Assembly: GCA_963823675.1 (NCBI GenBank)
Contig: CAWGMT010000008.1
Coordinates: 992,001 to 1,056,000 of the forward strand
Length of the DNA: 64,000 nt
Reading direction: 5' to 3'
DNA from: CAWGMT01 sp963823675
GTDB taxonomy: Bacteria; Planctomycetota; Planctomycetia; Isosphaerales; Isosphaeraceae
Part shown: one piece after another, positions 31,479-44,200 of the stretch
Numbering within the stretch: the first letter of the stretch is position 1
How the letters are laid out: each line of letters begins with the position of its first letter
Program-made: the position numbers and the translations under genes
The notes under the pieces: model-generated
The model's database searches: none
The model's input: only the letters and a program-made list of their open reading frames with translations
What the model was told of the DNA's origin: nothing

Positions 31479-31636
31479 CAATTCGGATTTCTGGCATGCC
31501 GTCGATGGCTTGGCGTGTACTCCTGTACGTACCCAATGGGACGCCTCAGGGGAATTTCCTCGCCCGGTGCTCGTCGTCGAAGATTCGACGAATAGAAACG
31601 TCCCAGCCAGCGTCAATAAAGGCGAAGTATGCCCAG

Positions 31637-31666
31637 GTACAGGGGGATTGAACAAGTCTCCTGTAC
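31637..31666. repeat. Inverted repeat upstream of the GM1 gene
   Basis: GTACAGGGG (31637-31645) can pair with CTCCTGTAC (31658-31666), with one G-U pair and a 12-base loop. It lies in the roughly 380-base secA/GM1 intergenic region, which otherwise shows no gene. It could be an operator, an RNA hairpin or a weak terminator; no T-run follows. Confidence 0.4.
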
Positions 31667-31862
31667 CCTGCCGGTCATACCCAGCCACCTGATCGCGGAC
31701 GATGGCATTGGTGCTGAGCTTGGATCGGGGGCCGAGCGGGGTTGCGAGAAGACAGCCAACCTTTCAGGGTGTCATCCTGTTTCCAGCCTGAAAAGTGAAC
31801 GCCGTTCTCGAGGTCGGTTTTTTCTGACTCTTTGATTGCGATTGGAAGAAAGGTCAACACTG

Positions 31863-33494
<1,632 letters not shown>

Positions 33495-33542
33495 TCGGCC
33501 AGCGCCGCAAGTTCCGGCTTGGCGAAACTTGGAGCAGCTAGA

Positions 33543-33580
33543 CCGCCCCGGGCGACCCGTTCGTCCGGGGCGGCTTTGTT
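33543..33580 (+). terminator. Rho-independent terminator after GM1
   Basis: CCGCCCCGGGCG pairs with CGTCCGGGGCGG across a 7-base loop, with one G-U pair, followed by TTTGTTT. The same hairpin recurs after GM2, GM3 (twice) and, in variant form, GM4. Confidence 0.75.
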
Positions 33581-33631
33581 TATCATTAAAGCCTTGCTGG
33601 GTCAGGCGATCGAGATAACCTGGGCAATTAC

Positions 33632-33660
33632 TTGACTCCCCGCAAGGCGTCGGCTACCCT
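33632..33660 (+). promoter_or_regulatory. Promoter of small gene s1
   Basis: TTGACT (33632-33637), 17-base spacer, TACCCT (33655-33660). Both the boxes and the 17-base spacing are kept upstream of s2 and s3. Confidence 0.7.
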
Positions 33661-33686
33661 AAAGCAACATGCTCACGTCCGAGGAA

Positions 33687-33715
33687 GCGGCATCGACCCT
33701 GCATTGCGATGTCGC
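33687..33715 (+). promoter_or_regulatory. Leader hairpin of s1
   Basis: GCGGCATCG (33687-33695) pairs with CGATGTCGC (33707-33715), with an 11-base loop and one G-U pair. It starts 26 bases after the -10 box and ends 15 bases before the ATG, as in s2 and s3. It lies directly upstream of the ribosome binding site ACAGGAG. Confidence 0.65.
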
Positions 33716-33730
33716 CACAGGAGTCGCGCG

Positions 33731-34084
33731 ATGTTCGCCGCTAGAACGGCAACCGTCTCGCTCATGGCCATGATGTTGCTTTGTTCTCCGGTGGCCCGTC
33801 CGCGACACCCGGACGTCTCAAGCCGGGCCGTTCAAGGCGCCGTGAGGCTACCGGCAGACTCTTCCATCGCTCTCATTTCGCTCGCTCGTCAACCGCGCCC
33901 ATCATCAGTCGCACCGTTTGCTCCCTGGCGGAGCCGGCTCAAAAGCGTCCTCGAAGAGACGAACCACAGAGTTGTGGATGATGTCGAGATCGGATTCGTT
34001 CTTCCACCCGGTCCGGGTTCGCGTTCCCCATCAGTCGAGTTGAACGACCATTGCCTACCGACGGCGCCCCGCTTGCGCTGTTGA
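33731..34084 (+). CDS. Small secreted protein s1
   Basis: This is a 117-residue protein from ATG 33731, 8 bases after ACAGGAG. It opens with a hydrophobic signal-like segment (VSLMAMMLLCSPV). The family shared with s2 and s3 has the core RPSSVAPFAPW, RLKSVLEETNH and an invariant ending, LPTAP or similar followed by LRC. I know no family for it. Lengths of 117, 118 and 118 codons, with divergence but no frame disruption, support coding. s1 is the most divergent of the three. It sits between GM1 and GM2 and is probably cotranscribed with GM2, since no terminator lies between them. Confidence 0.65.
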   Translation: MFAARTATVSLMAMMLLCSPVARPRHPDVSSRAVQGAVRLPADSSIALISLARQPRPSSVAPFAPWRSRLKSVLEETNHRVVDDVEIGFVLPPGPGSRSPSVELNDHCLPTAPRLRC

Positions 34085-34337
34085 TCACCGCTTTCTCAAC
34101 AAGCAGGAGCCTGCCCGCGCGAAGCGTTATGGGCCAGGCTTCTCGCTCGCATGAAGCTATCCATTCGTTTGCCGACTCGCACCTGAGTCACTGGTCACGG
34201 CGCAGCGGGTCCATGGTCCGTTTCGCGCGATGACCCCCATTCTTCGAATGCGGGAGCGCTATTCGCCCTTAGTCACTACGGCCTCATTTTTTTCATCCAC
34301 GTTGCGCCCGACGCGACAAGTGAATCGAGGAGATCTC

Positions 34338-35960
<1,623 letters not shown>

Positions 35961-36008
35961 TCGGCCAGCGCCGCAAGTTCCGGCTTGGCGAAACTTGGAG
36001 CAGCTAGA

Positions 36009-36046
36009 CCGCCCCGGGCGACCCGTTCGTCCGGGGCAGCTATGTT
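36009..36046 (+). terminator. Terminator-like hairpin after GM2
   Basis: It has the same left arm and loop as the GM1 terminator, but the right arm ends CCGGGGCAGC and the T-tract is TATGTTTG, so it is slightly weaker. Confidence 0.6.
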
Positions 36047-36097
36047 TGTCGTGAAACCGTCTTTTCATCAGAAGATTGAAGTAGCCTGGGCATTTGC

Positions 36098-36126
36098 TTG
36101 ACTAGCCCCAGAGCGGCGGTTACCAT
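36098..36126 (+). promoter_or_regulatory. Promoter of small gene s2
   Basis: TTGACT (36098-36103), 17-base spacer, TACCAT (36121-36126). Confidence 0.7.
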
Positions 36127-36152
36127 TAACCGACCCTCGCACATGCGAGGAA

Positions 36153-36181
36153 GCGACATCGTCCCAACTTTGCGATGTCGC
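36153..36181 (+). promoter_or_regulatory. Leader hairpin of s2
   Basis: GCGACATCG (36153-36161) pairs perfectly over 9 bases with CGATGTCGC (36173-36181), loop 11. Distances to the -10 box (26) and to the ATG (15) equal those of s1 and s3. A second small hairpin, CCTCGC/GCGAGG, lies just upstream at about 36135-36150 in this copy only. Confidence 0.7.
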
Positions 36182-36196
36182 CACAGGAGTCGCGCG

Positions 36197-36553
36197 ATGT
36201 CCGCCGTCAAGTCGGCCGCCGTTTCGCTCATGGCCTTGATCTTGCTGTGTTCGCTCCCAGTCAGCGGTCCGCGACAGTCGGACGGTCTGGGCCGGGACGA
36301 TCGTGGTGCGGTGACGCCACGAGCTGACTTATCGATCGCCCTCACCCCTCTGGCTCGTCTGCCGCGCCCGTCGTCGGTCGCGCCCCTTGCACCGTCGCGA
36401 CGCCGGCTCAAAAGCATCCTGGAAGAGACGAACCACGAAATCGGCGACGAATGCGACTTCGGGTCCGTGGCTTCGCCCAGTCAGCATTCGCCGTCCAGTT
36501 CAGTCAACTTGAGCTCCCGCCGCCTACCGACGGCGCTTCCCTTGCGCTGTTAG
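36197..36553 (+). CDS. Small secreted protein s2
   Basis: This 118-residue protein starts at ATG 36197 after ACAGGAG. Its signal-like start (AAVSLMALILLCSLPVSG) probably ends before PRQSD. The core RPSSVAPLAP, RLKSILEETNHEIGDE and the end LPTALPLRC are shared with s1 and s3. The middle is Ser/Pro-rich. No enzyme motif is visible. The single cysteines (one in the signal region, one in the tail, and the terminal Cys) do not form a lipobox. Function unknown. Confidence 0.7.
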   Translation: MSAVKSAAVSLMALILLCSLPVSGPRQSDGLGRDDRGAVTPRADLSIALTPLARLPRPSSVAPLAPSRRRLKSILEETNHEIGDECDFGSVASPSQHSPSSSVNLSSRRLPTALPLRC

Positions 36554-36943
36554 TCACTCCTTTCTTCACACGCAAAAACGTGTCCCGCCGAAACTGCGCG
36601 GGCCAGACTATCGGCGCGGCGAGAGCTTGCCGGTCGGTCGCCAATCGCCAGCGGAATTGCCGTCAATGAACGCCCCTCGTCCCTTGCGCGGCGTTACTGC
36701 TTCGGCATGATTAGTAATAGTCTGATATGTATGTTGTTTGGTATAGGCAACAGGATGCGCTGGGTTCCCAGTTGATCCCGTTGTGAGCCGGCGTTTCCGG
36801 CTGCTTCTGTCCCGATCATCCGCTCGCACGCGACGAGCCAGGACCGCGGTCAGCGGCCGGCCGTTGATTGCAACGGAAGTCGCTTGTTATCCAGTTTTTC
36901 ATCCGTGTTTTGCTGGTCTCGACAAGAGAAAGGGTAAACAATC
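36554..36943 (+). other. s2-GM3 intergenic region
   Basis: This 390-base stretch has no convincing gene. The first 110 bases after s2 are conserved after s3 (CGTGTCCCGCCGAAACTGCG). The last 45 bases before GM3 (GTGTTTTGCTGGTC, AGAGAAAGGGTAAACAATC) are conserved before GM4. The middle part, about 36660-36880, is AT-richer and absent from the s3-GM4 interval. Confidence 0.6.
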
Positions 36944-38563
36944 ATGCGTATTTTGATTTCTTCGCTTTGGGCGGGTTGCCTGCTGGTCTGGCTGCCGTTA
37001 GCCAGCGTCCGGGCCGATGATTCCCAGGCCCGAAAGCCGAAACAGCCGGATCGATCGGCCGCCGTCGAAGGTAAGGACATCCCCACTGTCAGTCTGCTGG
37101 ACGCCGTGCGGGATGGTTCGGTGTCGGTCGATGCCGAAGGAACTGGAGACGGCCGTATGACCATCTCGCTGACCAACCGTACCAAGCACCGATTGCACGT
37201 CGTCCTCCCACCGGGGATCATCGCCCAGGGTGCTACCGGCCAGTTCGGAGGAATGGGCGGCATGGGTGGCGGCATGGGTGGCGGCATGGGCGGCGGTATG
37301 GGCGGAATGGGCGGCGGCATGGGCGGCATGGGCGGCGGCATGGGCGGTATGGGCGGCGGCATGGGCGGTATGGGCGGCGGCATGGGTGGCATGGGTGGCA
37401 TGGGACGAATGTCCCGTACGATGCCTCCCATGATGGGCATGATGATGCTCGCACGGATCATCATGTACTTCTGTGGCGACGTCGATAGCTGGGACATGCG
37501 TAGTCTGATGATAGGAATGATGGGTGGCCGAGGCATGGGCATGGGTGGCATGGGCGGCATGGGCGGCGGCATGGGCGGCATGGGCGGCATGATGGGTGGT
37601 GGCATGCGATCCGTTCCGCCGACGAGCCTGCCGTTTGCCGGACTGGCACCGGGCCAGACCAGGCGGCTTCCAACCCGTCTTGTCAGCCTTTCTGCGCCGG
37701 ATCCGGAACTGGGACTGAAGCTGCCCGCAAAGGGAGAGCGACTCCAGATCAGCGATGTTTCGGAAGTCACGAATGATGCTCGCGTCCAGAAGGCGCTCAA
37801 GCGGCTGGCGGCGGAGAAAGCCTCGGAGACGCTGTCGCAACTGATCATGTGGCGGCTCGCTGCCGGTCTTGATTGGGACACGATCGCCGGTCTGTCCCAG
37901 AAGTGGGCGAATCGGTACGAGCTGGCCCTGGCCGAGGATTTCGTCGATCATCTCGACACTCTGCCCGATGGAGAAGCAGGCCGGCTGTGGTTTGGAGTCG
38001 AAACAACCAGTGGAGCGAGTGAGGCGATCGCAGCGCAGGTTCGCGAGGCGCTCCAGCAGAAGTTGATTCTCGGTCTGACCGGCGAGATCGGGATACCGGC
38101 TCGCCCTCAGGGACCGGGCGTCTCTTGCCGCGTTCGGATCGGCGACGACCAGGCACTCGTGCAGGTTAGCAGCACCGACGCGGCCGCCGAGAAATGGGTG
38201 TCGTTCGGGAAGTTCTCGTTGCCGGTCGCACGTGAGGGGCAGAAGTTCGATGCGACTCGCTTTGTCGATGCGCTGGCCGGAGGGATTCTGAATCGGCTGG
38301 TTCGAGCCCAGTTGACCAAGGGCCCCAGGGAAAAGGACCGACTGACCTATCGCATTCGAATCGACAACGCGTCGCCCATGATCCTCAATGGGCTGGCCGC
38401 CGTCGGGACCACGAGCAAGGACGATGAAACGCCCAGGGTTCTGTCGGGCATCAGCATTCCGCCTCGCAAGCACATGACGGTCCCGGCCAGCGAGGAGACC
38501 GTCAACAAGCTCGGGTTACGGAAGGGCATTCGAATCCTGGCGCTCGATCTCAGCGCGCTTTGA
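36944..38563 (+). CDS. Gly-Met-repeat secreted protein GM3
   Basis: This 539-residue protein starts at ATG 36944 (MRILISSLWAGCLLVW) after AGAGAAAGGG; the signal peptide ends near SVRA. Its parts are TVSLLDAVRDGSVSVDAEG, LTNRTKHRLHVVLPPGIIAQ, a GGM-repeat block of about 55 residues, MYFCGDVDSWDMRSLM, a shorter second GGM block, and the C-terminal domain (QLIMWRLAAGLDWDTIAGL, IGIPARPQGPGVSCRVR). It is nearly identical to GM4. The Met- and Gly-rich blocks suggest a flexible, possibly metal-binding or structural extracellular protein, but this is speculation. Long open frames on the other strand here are shadows of the repeat. Confidence 0.75.
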   Translation: MRILISSLWAGCLLVWLPLASVRADDSQARKPKQPDRSAAVEGKDIPTVSLLDAVRDGSVSVDAEGTGDGRMTISLTNRTKHRLHVVLPPGIIAQGATGQFGGMGGMGGGMGGGMGGGMGGMGGGMGGMGGGMGGMGGGMGGMGGGMGGMGGMGRMSRTMPPMMGMMMLARIIMYFCGDVDSWDMRSLMIGMMGGRGMGMGGMGGMGGGMGGMGGMMGGGMRSVPPTSLPFAGLAPGQTRRLPTRLVSLSAPDPELGLKLPAKGERLQISDVSEVTNDARVQKALKRLAAEKASETLSQLIMWRLAAGLDWDTIAGLSQKWANRYELALAEDFVDHLDTLPDGEAGRLWFGVETTSGASEAIAAQVREALQQKLILGLTGEIGIPARPQGPGVSCRVRIGDDQALVQVSSTDAAAEKWVSFGKFSLPVAREGQKFDATRFVDALAGGILNRLVRAQLTKGPREKDRLTYRIRIDNASPMILNGLAAVGTTSKDDETPRVLSGISIPPRKHMTVPASEETVNKLGLRKGIRILALDLSAL

Positions 38564-38596
38564 AAACTATCAACGTGGGCGGTGCCGTCCGCGAGC

Positions 38597-38708
38597 AGTC
38601 CGCCAACCTCCGCCGCCCCGGGCGACCCGTTCGTCCGGGGCCGCTTTGTTTAAGTCCGCCAACCTCCGCTGCCCCGGGCGACCCGTTCGTCCGGGGCCGC
38701 TTTGTTTA
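38597..38708 (+). terminator. Two tandem copies of the GM terminator after GM3
   Basis: A 56-base unit holding the CCCCGGGCG/CGTCCGGGG hairpin and its TTTGTTTA tail is directly repeated (38597-38652 and 38653-38708) with one visible change. Two consecutive terminators should make read-through from GM3 into s3 very low. Confidence 0.75.
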
Positions 38709-38757
38709 TCATCAAACCGTCGTTTCATCAGACGATGGAAAGAGTCTGGGCAATTGC

Positions 38758-38786
38758 TTGACTACCCCCAGAGCATCGGATAGCCT
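38758..38786 (+). promoter_or_regulatory. Promoter of small gene s3
   Basis: TTGACT (38758-38763), 17-base spacer, TAGCCT (38781-38786). Confidence 0.7.
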
Positions 38787-38812
38787 TGACCGAAGTCCCC
38801 ACATGCGAGGGA

Positions 38813-38842
38813 GCGATATCGTGCCAACTATTTCGATATCGC
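38813..38842 (+). promoter_or_regulatory. Leader hairpin of s3
   Basis: GCGATATCG (38813-38821) pairs perfectly over 9 bases with CGATATCGC (38834-38842), loop 12. Compared with s2 both arms change together (C-G to T-A at stem position 5), so the stem is preserved. Distances to the -10 box (26) and ATG (15) are unchanged. Confidence 0.7.
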
Positions 38843-38857
38843 CGAGGGAGTCGCGCG

Positions 38858-39214
38858 ATGTCCGCCGTCAATTCGGCCGCCGTCTCGCTGATGGTTTTGA
38901 TCTTGCTGTGTTCGCCCACAAGCGGCAGTGCACGACAGTCGGACACGCCAAGCAGGGGCGATCATGGTGTGGTGGGCCTGCGCGCTGACTCATCGATCGC
39001 CCTCACCCCTCTGGCTCGTCTGACGCGCCCGTCGTCAGTCACGCCTCTTGCACCGTGGCGACGCCGGCTCAAAAGCATCCTGGAAGAGACGAAACACGAA
39101 ATCGGCGACGAGTTCGACTTCGGGCCCGTTGCTTCGCCGAGTCAGCAGTCGCCGTCCATCTCGGGCGACTTCAACTCTTGCCGCCTACCGACGGCCCCCC
39201 CGTTGCGCTGTTAA
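38858..39214 (+). CDS. Small secreted protein s3
   Basis: This 118-residue protein starts at ATG 38858, 8 bases after GAGGGAG. Its signal-like start (AAVSLMVLILLCSPTSGSA) is followed by RQSD. It shares the core RPSSVTPLAPW, RLKSILEETKHEIGDEFDFG and the end LPTAPPLRC with s2. Many differences from s2 are single codons with no indels, consistent with a maintained protein. Its function is unknown, and it is probably cotranscribed with GM4, whose start lies 222 bases downstream. Confidence 0.7.
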   Translation: MSAVNSAAVSLMVLILLCSPTSGSARQSDTPSRGDHGVVGLRADSSIALTPLARLTRPSSVTPLAPWRRRLKSILEETKHEIGDEFDFGPVASPSQQSPSISGDFNSCRLPTAPPLRC

Positions 39215-39436
39215 TCAATCCTTCCTTCACACTCATGAGCGTGTCCCGCCGAAACTGCGCGGGTCAGGTGTTCGGCGCGCCATGAGCTTGCCGGTCGTCG
39301 CCAATCGCCATCGGAATGGCCGTCGTTGTAAGCGTTTGTTCCCTTGCGCGGCACTCCAGGCGTTGCTGTGATCCGTTATCAGGACGACAGTTAGTCGGTG
39401 TTTTGCTGGTCCCGACAAGAGAAAGGGTAAACAATC

Positions 39437-41047
39437 ATGCGTCTTTTGATTTCTTCGCTTTGGGCGGGATGCCTGCTGGTCTGGCTGCCGTTAGCCAGCG
39501 TCCGGGCCGATGATTCCCAGGCCCGAAAGCCGAAACAGCCGGATCGATCGGCCGCCGTCGAAGGTAAGGACATCCCCACTGTCAGTCTGCTGGACGCCGT
39601 GCGGGATGGTTCGGTGTCGGTCGACGCCGAAGGAACTGGAGACGGCCGTATGACCATCTCGCTGACCAACCGTACCAAGCACCGATTGCACGTCGTCCTC
39701 CCACCGGGGATCATCGCCCAGGGTGCTACCGGCCAGTTCGGAGGAATGGGCGGCATGGGCGGCGGTATGGGCGGCATGGGCGGCGGCATGGGCGGCGGCA
39801 TGGGCGGTATGGGCGGCGGTATGGGCGGTATGGGCGGCGGCATGGGTGGCATGGGCGGCATGGGCGGTGGCATGGGCGGCATGGGTGGCATGGGACGAAT
39901 GTCCCGTACGATGCCTCCCATGATGGGCATGATGATGCTCGCGCGGATCATCATGTACTTTTGCGGCGAACCAGATAGCTGGGACATGCGCAGTTTGATG
40001 ATGGGCATGGGCGGCATGGGCATGGGTGGCATGGGCATGGGTGGCATGGGCGGAATGGGAGGAATGGGAGGAATGATGGGTGGTGGCATGCGATCCGTTC
40101 CGCCGACGAGCCTGCCGTTTGCCGGACTGGCGCCGGGCCAGACCAGGAAGCTTCCGACCCGTCTTGTCAGCCTCTCTGCGCCGGATCCGGAAGTGGGACT
40201 GAAGCTGCCCGCAAAGGGAGAGCGACTCCAGATCAGCGATGTTTCGGAAGTCACGAATGATGCTCGCGTCCAGAAGGCGCTCAAGCGGCTGGCGGCGGAG
40301 AAAGCCTCGGAGACGCTGTCGCAACTGATCATGTGGCGGCTCGCGGCCGGTCTTGATTGGGACACGATCGCCGGTCTGTCCCAGAAGTGGGCGAATCGGT
40401 ACGAGCTGGCCCTGGCCGAGGATTTCGTCGATCATCTCGACACTCTGCCCGATGGAGAAGCAGGCCGGCTGTGGTTTGGAGTCGAAACAACCAGTGGAGC
40501 GAGTGAGGCGATCGCAGCGCAGGTTCGCGAGGCGCTCCAGCAGAAGTTGATTCTCGGTCTGACCGGCGAGATCGGGATACCGGCTCGCCCTCAGGGACCG
40601 GGCGTCTCTTGCCGCGTTCGGATCGGCGACGACCAGGCACTCGTGCAGGTTAGCAGCACCGACGCGGCCGCCGAGAAATGGGTGCCGTTCGGGAAGTTCT
40701 CGTTGCCGGTCGCGCGTGAGGGGCAGAAGTTCGATGCGACTCGTTTTGTCGATGCGCTGGCCGAAGGGGTTCTGAATCGGCTGGTTCGAGCCCAGTTGAC
40801 CAAGGGCCCCAGGGAAAAGGACCGACTGACCTATCGCATTCGAATCGACAACGCGTCGCCCATGATCCTCAATGGGCTGGCCGCCGTCGGGACCACGAGC
40901 AAGGACGATGAAACGCCCAGGGTTCTGTCGGGCATCAGCATTCCGCCTCGCAAGCACATGACGGTCCCGGCCAGCGAGGGGATCGTCAACAAGCTCGGGT
41001 TAAGGAAAGGCATTCGAATCGTGGCGCTCGATCTCAGCGCGCTCTGA
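39437..41047 (+). CDS. Gly-Met-repeat secreted protein GM4
   Basis: This 536-residue protein starts at ATG 39437 (MRLLISSLWAGCLLVW), with the same leader and signal peptide as GM3. It differs from GM3 mainly in the number and order of GGM/GGGM units and in a few residues (MYFCGEPDSWDMRSLMM; GIVNKLGLRKGIRIVALDL). This is the last member of the array. A variant terminator follows, and then the serine/threonine kinase gene about 210 bases downstream on the same strand. Confidence 0.75.
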   Translation: MRLLISSLWAGCLLVWLPLASVRADDSQARKPKQPDRSAAVEGKDIPTVSLLDAVRDGSVSVDAEGTGDGRMTISLTNRTKHRLHVVLPPGIIAQGATGQFGGMGGMGGGMGGMGGGMGGGMGGMGGGMGGMGGGMGGMGGMGGGMGGMGGMGRMSRTMPPMMGMMMLARIIMYFCGEPDSWDMRSLMMGMGGMGMGGMGMGGMGGMGGMGGMMGGGMRSVPPTSLPFAGLAPGQTRKLPTRLVSLSAPDPEVGLKLPAKGERLQISDVSEVTNDARVQKALKRLAAEKASETLSQLIMWRLAAGLDWDTIAGLSQKWANRYELALAEDFVDHLDTLPDGEAGRLWFGVETTSGASEAIAAQVREALQQKLILGLTGEIGIPARPQGPGVSCRVRIGDDQALVQVSSTDAAAEKWVPFGKFSLPVAREGQKFDATRFVDALAEGVLNRLVRAQLTKGPREKDRLTYRIRIDNASPMILNGLAAVGTTSKDDETPRVLSGISIPPRKHMTVPASEGIVNKLGLRKGIRIVALDLSAL

Positions 41048-41108
41048 AAACTGTCAACGTGGGCAGCGTCGTCCGCGAGGGCGGCAGATTTCGCTCGAAC
41101 TTCCGTTG

Positions 41109-41146
41109 GCGCCCCGGGTGATTGATTCGCCCGGGGCGTCTTTCTT
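41109..41146 (+). terminator. Terminator after GM4
   Basis: GCCCCGGGTG pairs with CGCCCGGGGC around ATTGATT, followed by TCTTTCTT. It is a diverged version of the GM1-GM3 terminators. Confidence 0.7.
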
Positions 41147-41172
41147 GACCCACGAGCTTCGCGGGCTTCTGC

Positions 41173-41202
41173 TAGAATCAAGTATCGATACTGGCTTGAT
41201 TC
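41173..41202. promoter_or_regulatory. Nested inverted repeats upstream of the kinase gene
   Basis: GAATCAAG (41175-41182) and CTTGATTC (41195-41202) form an 8-base inverted repeat. A perfect 12-base palindrome, AGTATCGATACT (41181-41192), sits inside it. A TAGAAT sequence (41173-41178) that could be a -10 box overlaps the left arm, so this could be an operator. Confidence 0.45.
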
Positions 41203-41256
41203 TCGAGCCCGGGGCGTGAATTCACTGCGTCCGCCCTCGTGCTGGGAGCGCGGACG

Positions 41257-44200
41257 ATGGCAGAGACTCGCAACACGTCGATCGACTTGCTGTTTGGAAT
41301 CGCTGCCGTGGAGACGCGGTTGATCGACGACCAAGAGCTAATCGAGGCCTTGAAGGATCGGTCCAGCGCTACGGGCCGGTCGCTCGCCGAGATCCTGTTC
41401 GACCGGGGTTCGCTCGACCGGAATCAGGTCGATCTGGTCACGCGGCTCGTCGCCGAGCATCTCAAGCGGGGTGCGGGTGATCCCGAGAAGAGCCTGCGGA
41501 CCAACACGCGAGTCGAGTTGACGCTCGAGCAAATCGCTCCACTCGACGATCCGGAAGTAGACGGCGCCCTGGCTCGCCAGGGGCTGTTGCCCCTGGTCGA
41601 ACGCAGACGTCAGGCCGGTGCGGGTCTCCAATCCGGCGGCGCCTACGGGGCTTCGTGGATCGACGATCGGTTCCTGATCGTCCGGCTGCATGCGCGGAGG
41701 ACTTGGCCAGGTCTTTGTGGCCGTTGATCGCGACCTGGGGCGCGAGGTCGCGCTCAAGCAGATCCGACCGGCGTTTGCCGATAACGAGGGGAGTCGCGCT
41801 CGCTTCGTGCGCGAGGCCGAAGTGACCGGTGGGCTCGAGCACCCGGGAATCGTGCCCGTCTATGCCTTGGGCTTCGATGGCGACGGTCGGCCGTATTACG
41901 CCATGCGGTTTGTCCGCGGAGAGAGTTTCAAGGAAGCCATTGCCGAATTCCACCGCGACGAGCGGTTCAGACAGTCGCCCGGGAAAAGATCGCTGGCGTT
42001 GCGCAAGTTGTTGAGACGGTTCCTCGATGTCTGCAATGCGGTCAACTACGCCCACGGCCGCGGCGTTTTGCACCGCGACCTGAAACCGAGCAATATCATC
42101 TTGGGCAAGCACGGTGAGACGTTGGTCGTCGACTGGGGATTGGCCAAGGCCGTCGGCACGAGTGCCGGCGGGTCGATCTCGGAAGAGCGGCCGCTGGTGC
42201 CTCCTTCCGCCAGTTCCTCGGCCGAGACTCTGCCGGGCTCCGCGCTCGGAACGCCGGCTTACATGAGCCCGGAACAGGCCTCGGGTGCGATCGACCGTCT
42301 CTCGATCGCCAGCGACGTCTACAGCTTGGGCGCGACGCTGTACTGTCTTTTGACCGGCCGGCCGCCCTTCGAGGGATGTGACGTGACGGCGCTCTTGGCG
42401 GCCGTCCAGAACGGAGCATTTGTCCCACCGCGCCAGCTTGACCGCTCGATCCCGCGGGCGCTGGAAGCAATCTGCTGCAAGGCGATGTCGCTTACGGCCG
42501 GCAGCCGCTATGGATCGGCGCCGATCTGGCCGACGAGATCGAGCGGTGGATGGCCGATGAGCCGGTCGGGGCGCGGGCCGAACCGCTGGCCGACCGAGCG
42601 CGGCGCTGGATGCGCCGGCACCGTACTACCGTCATCGCCGCCCTGGCGGCGGTGCTGGTTGCTCTGGTCGGACTGGGCGTCGTCCTGGCCGTCGAGTCGA
42701 GGGCCCACCAGGATCTCAGGGCGGCCCACGACCGTGAGCAGGCCCGATTCGACCTGGCGATGGCAGCCATCAAGGCGTTTCACTCGGGCGTGAGCGGAGA
42801 TATCCTGCTCAAGGAGCCGCAATTTCAGCAGCTTCGCACCAGACTGCTCGGCGAGGCCCGCCGTTTCTTCGCGCGGCTCGAGGGTTTGCTCAAGGACCAC
42901 ACCGACCTGCGGTCGCGACGAGCACTGGGGCAGGCGTACAGCGAGCTGGCGGAGATGACCGACAAGATCGGCCCCAAGCTTGAGGCCCTCGAGCTCTTTC
43001 ATGACGAGCTGGCCATCCGCCGCGAGCTGGCGATCGGGCCCCAGGCGGAAGCGACCGACCGGGCCGAGGTCGGCCGGTGCCTGCTGGACGTGGGCCGGAT
43101 CGAATTCCAGACCGGAAACCCTGAGAAAGCGATGACCGCCTATCAGGAAGCCGGCTCGGCGCTCGAATCGCTCGTCGCCAAGACCAAGGTTCCGCCCCAG
43201 GTTCGAGCGCTTCGAGCAACGTGTTACGAGCGCATGGGCGAGCTCTATTTCGCGATCGACCGGCCCGCGGAGGCGATCTACTCCTATCAGAAAGGGGGCG
43301 CGATCCGTGCCGGGCTGGTGCGCGAAGTGCCGGAGGTCGTCGAGAATCGCGGCGAGCTGGCCCACTGCGATCAGGCGATCGGCACCGTCTACTGGGCCCA
43401 GGGACGGCCGAAGGAAGCGCTCGAAGCGTTCGAAGAGGCCAGGTCGATCCTCGGAGACCTGCTGGCGAACTTTCCGGCGAACATCGAGTTTCGAAAGCGA
43501 CTGGCCTACATCGAAAACGACATGGGGTATCCGCTGCATTCGCTCGGCCGGACTGACGAGGCATTCCGATCCTTCGAAAAGGCGCGGGACATTCTTGATT
43601 CGCTGCTCAACGACTTTCCGGCAGTCACCGAATATCGTCGCCAGATCGCCAGCAGCGAGATCGGCATCGGGACGCTCCTTCTGGACGTCGGCCGGATGGA
43701 GGCGGCGCTGGCGGCGTTCGAGAAGGCCAGACTGCTCCTGGAAGCGCTGGACCGAGCCCACCCGGAAGTTGCGGAGATCCGCAACGCCCTGGCGCGGTGC
43801 TACAGCCAATCCGCCCATTCGCTGCGAGCGCTCGGCAAGCCGGTGGAAGCCCTCTCTCTCTCCTCCAAGGCCAAGACCCTGCGCGAAGCCCTGGTCGCGG
43901 CGAACCCCACGCTTTCAAGTTATCGGTCCGACCTGACCGTTACGACTGGCTTCTACGGCGTTCTCAAGCAAGAGACAGGGGACAACGCGGCTGCGGTCGC
44001 GAGCTTCCGCAAGGCCTTGAGCTTGCTGCAAGGGCTGGCCATCCAGACGCCCGACGACCATTACAATCGGGCTTGCATGCACGCCCGGCTGGCGAGCGTC
44101 GCCGGCAAGGCCGGTTCCGATTTGACGGTCGCAGAAGGCCAGGCCGAGGCCGACCAGGCGATGGCCGATCTCCGTCGAGCGATCGAGGCGGGGTTTGGCA

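Noticed and set aside
27926..31651. A 1,241-codon open frame on the plus strand opposite secA
   Set aside because: It mirrors the GC-rich third-codon pattern of secA, has no recognisable motif, and secA on the other strand carries every family signature.
31449..31862. A fourth small secreted gene (s0) before GM1
   Set aside because: The secA/GM1 gap lacks the TTGACT promoter, the 9-bp leader stem and the RLKS/LEET core, so GM1 seems to have no partner upstream.
36998..40957. Long minus-strand frames (up to about 490 codons) rich in His-Ala or Pro-Met repeats across the GM genes
   Set aside because: They are the complements of the GGM codons; the repeat leaves several frames open. Signal peptides, ribosome binding sites and the conserved domain all lie on the plus strand.
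41695..42520. Programmed ribosomal frameshifting in the kinase gene
   Set aside because: There is no slippery heptamer or pseudoknot at either site, and both fit a missing base in a GC run, as in many other genes of this window.
42508..43818. A 436-codon minus-strand frame opposite the kinase TPR region
   Set aside because: It is a shadow frame; the plus strand continues the kinase with a membrane helix and TPR-like repeats.
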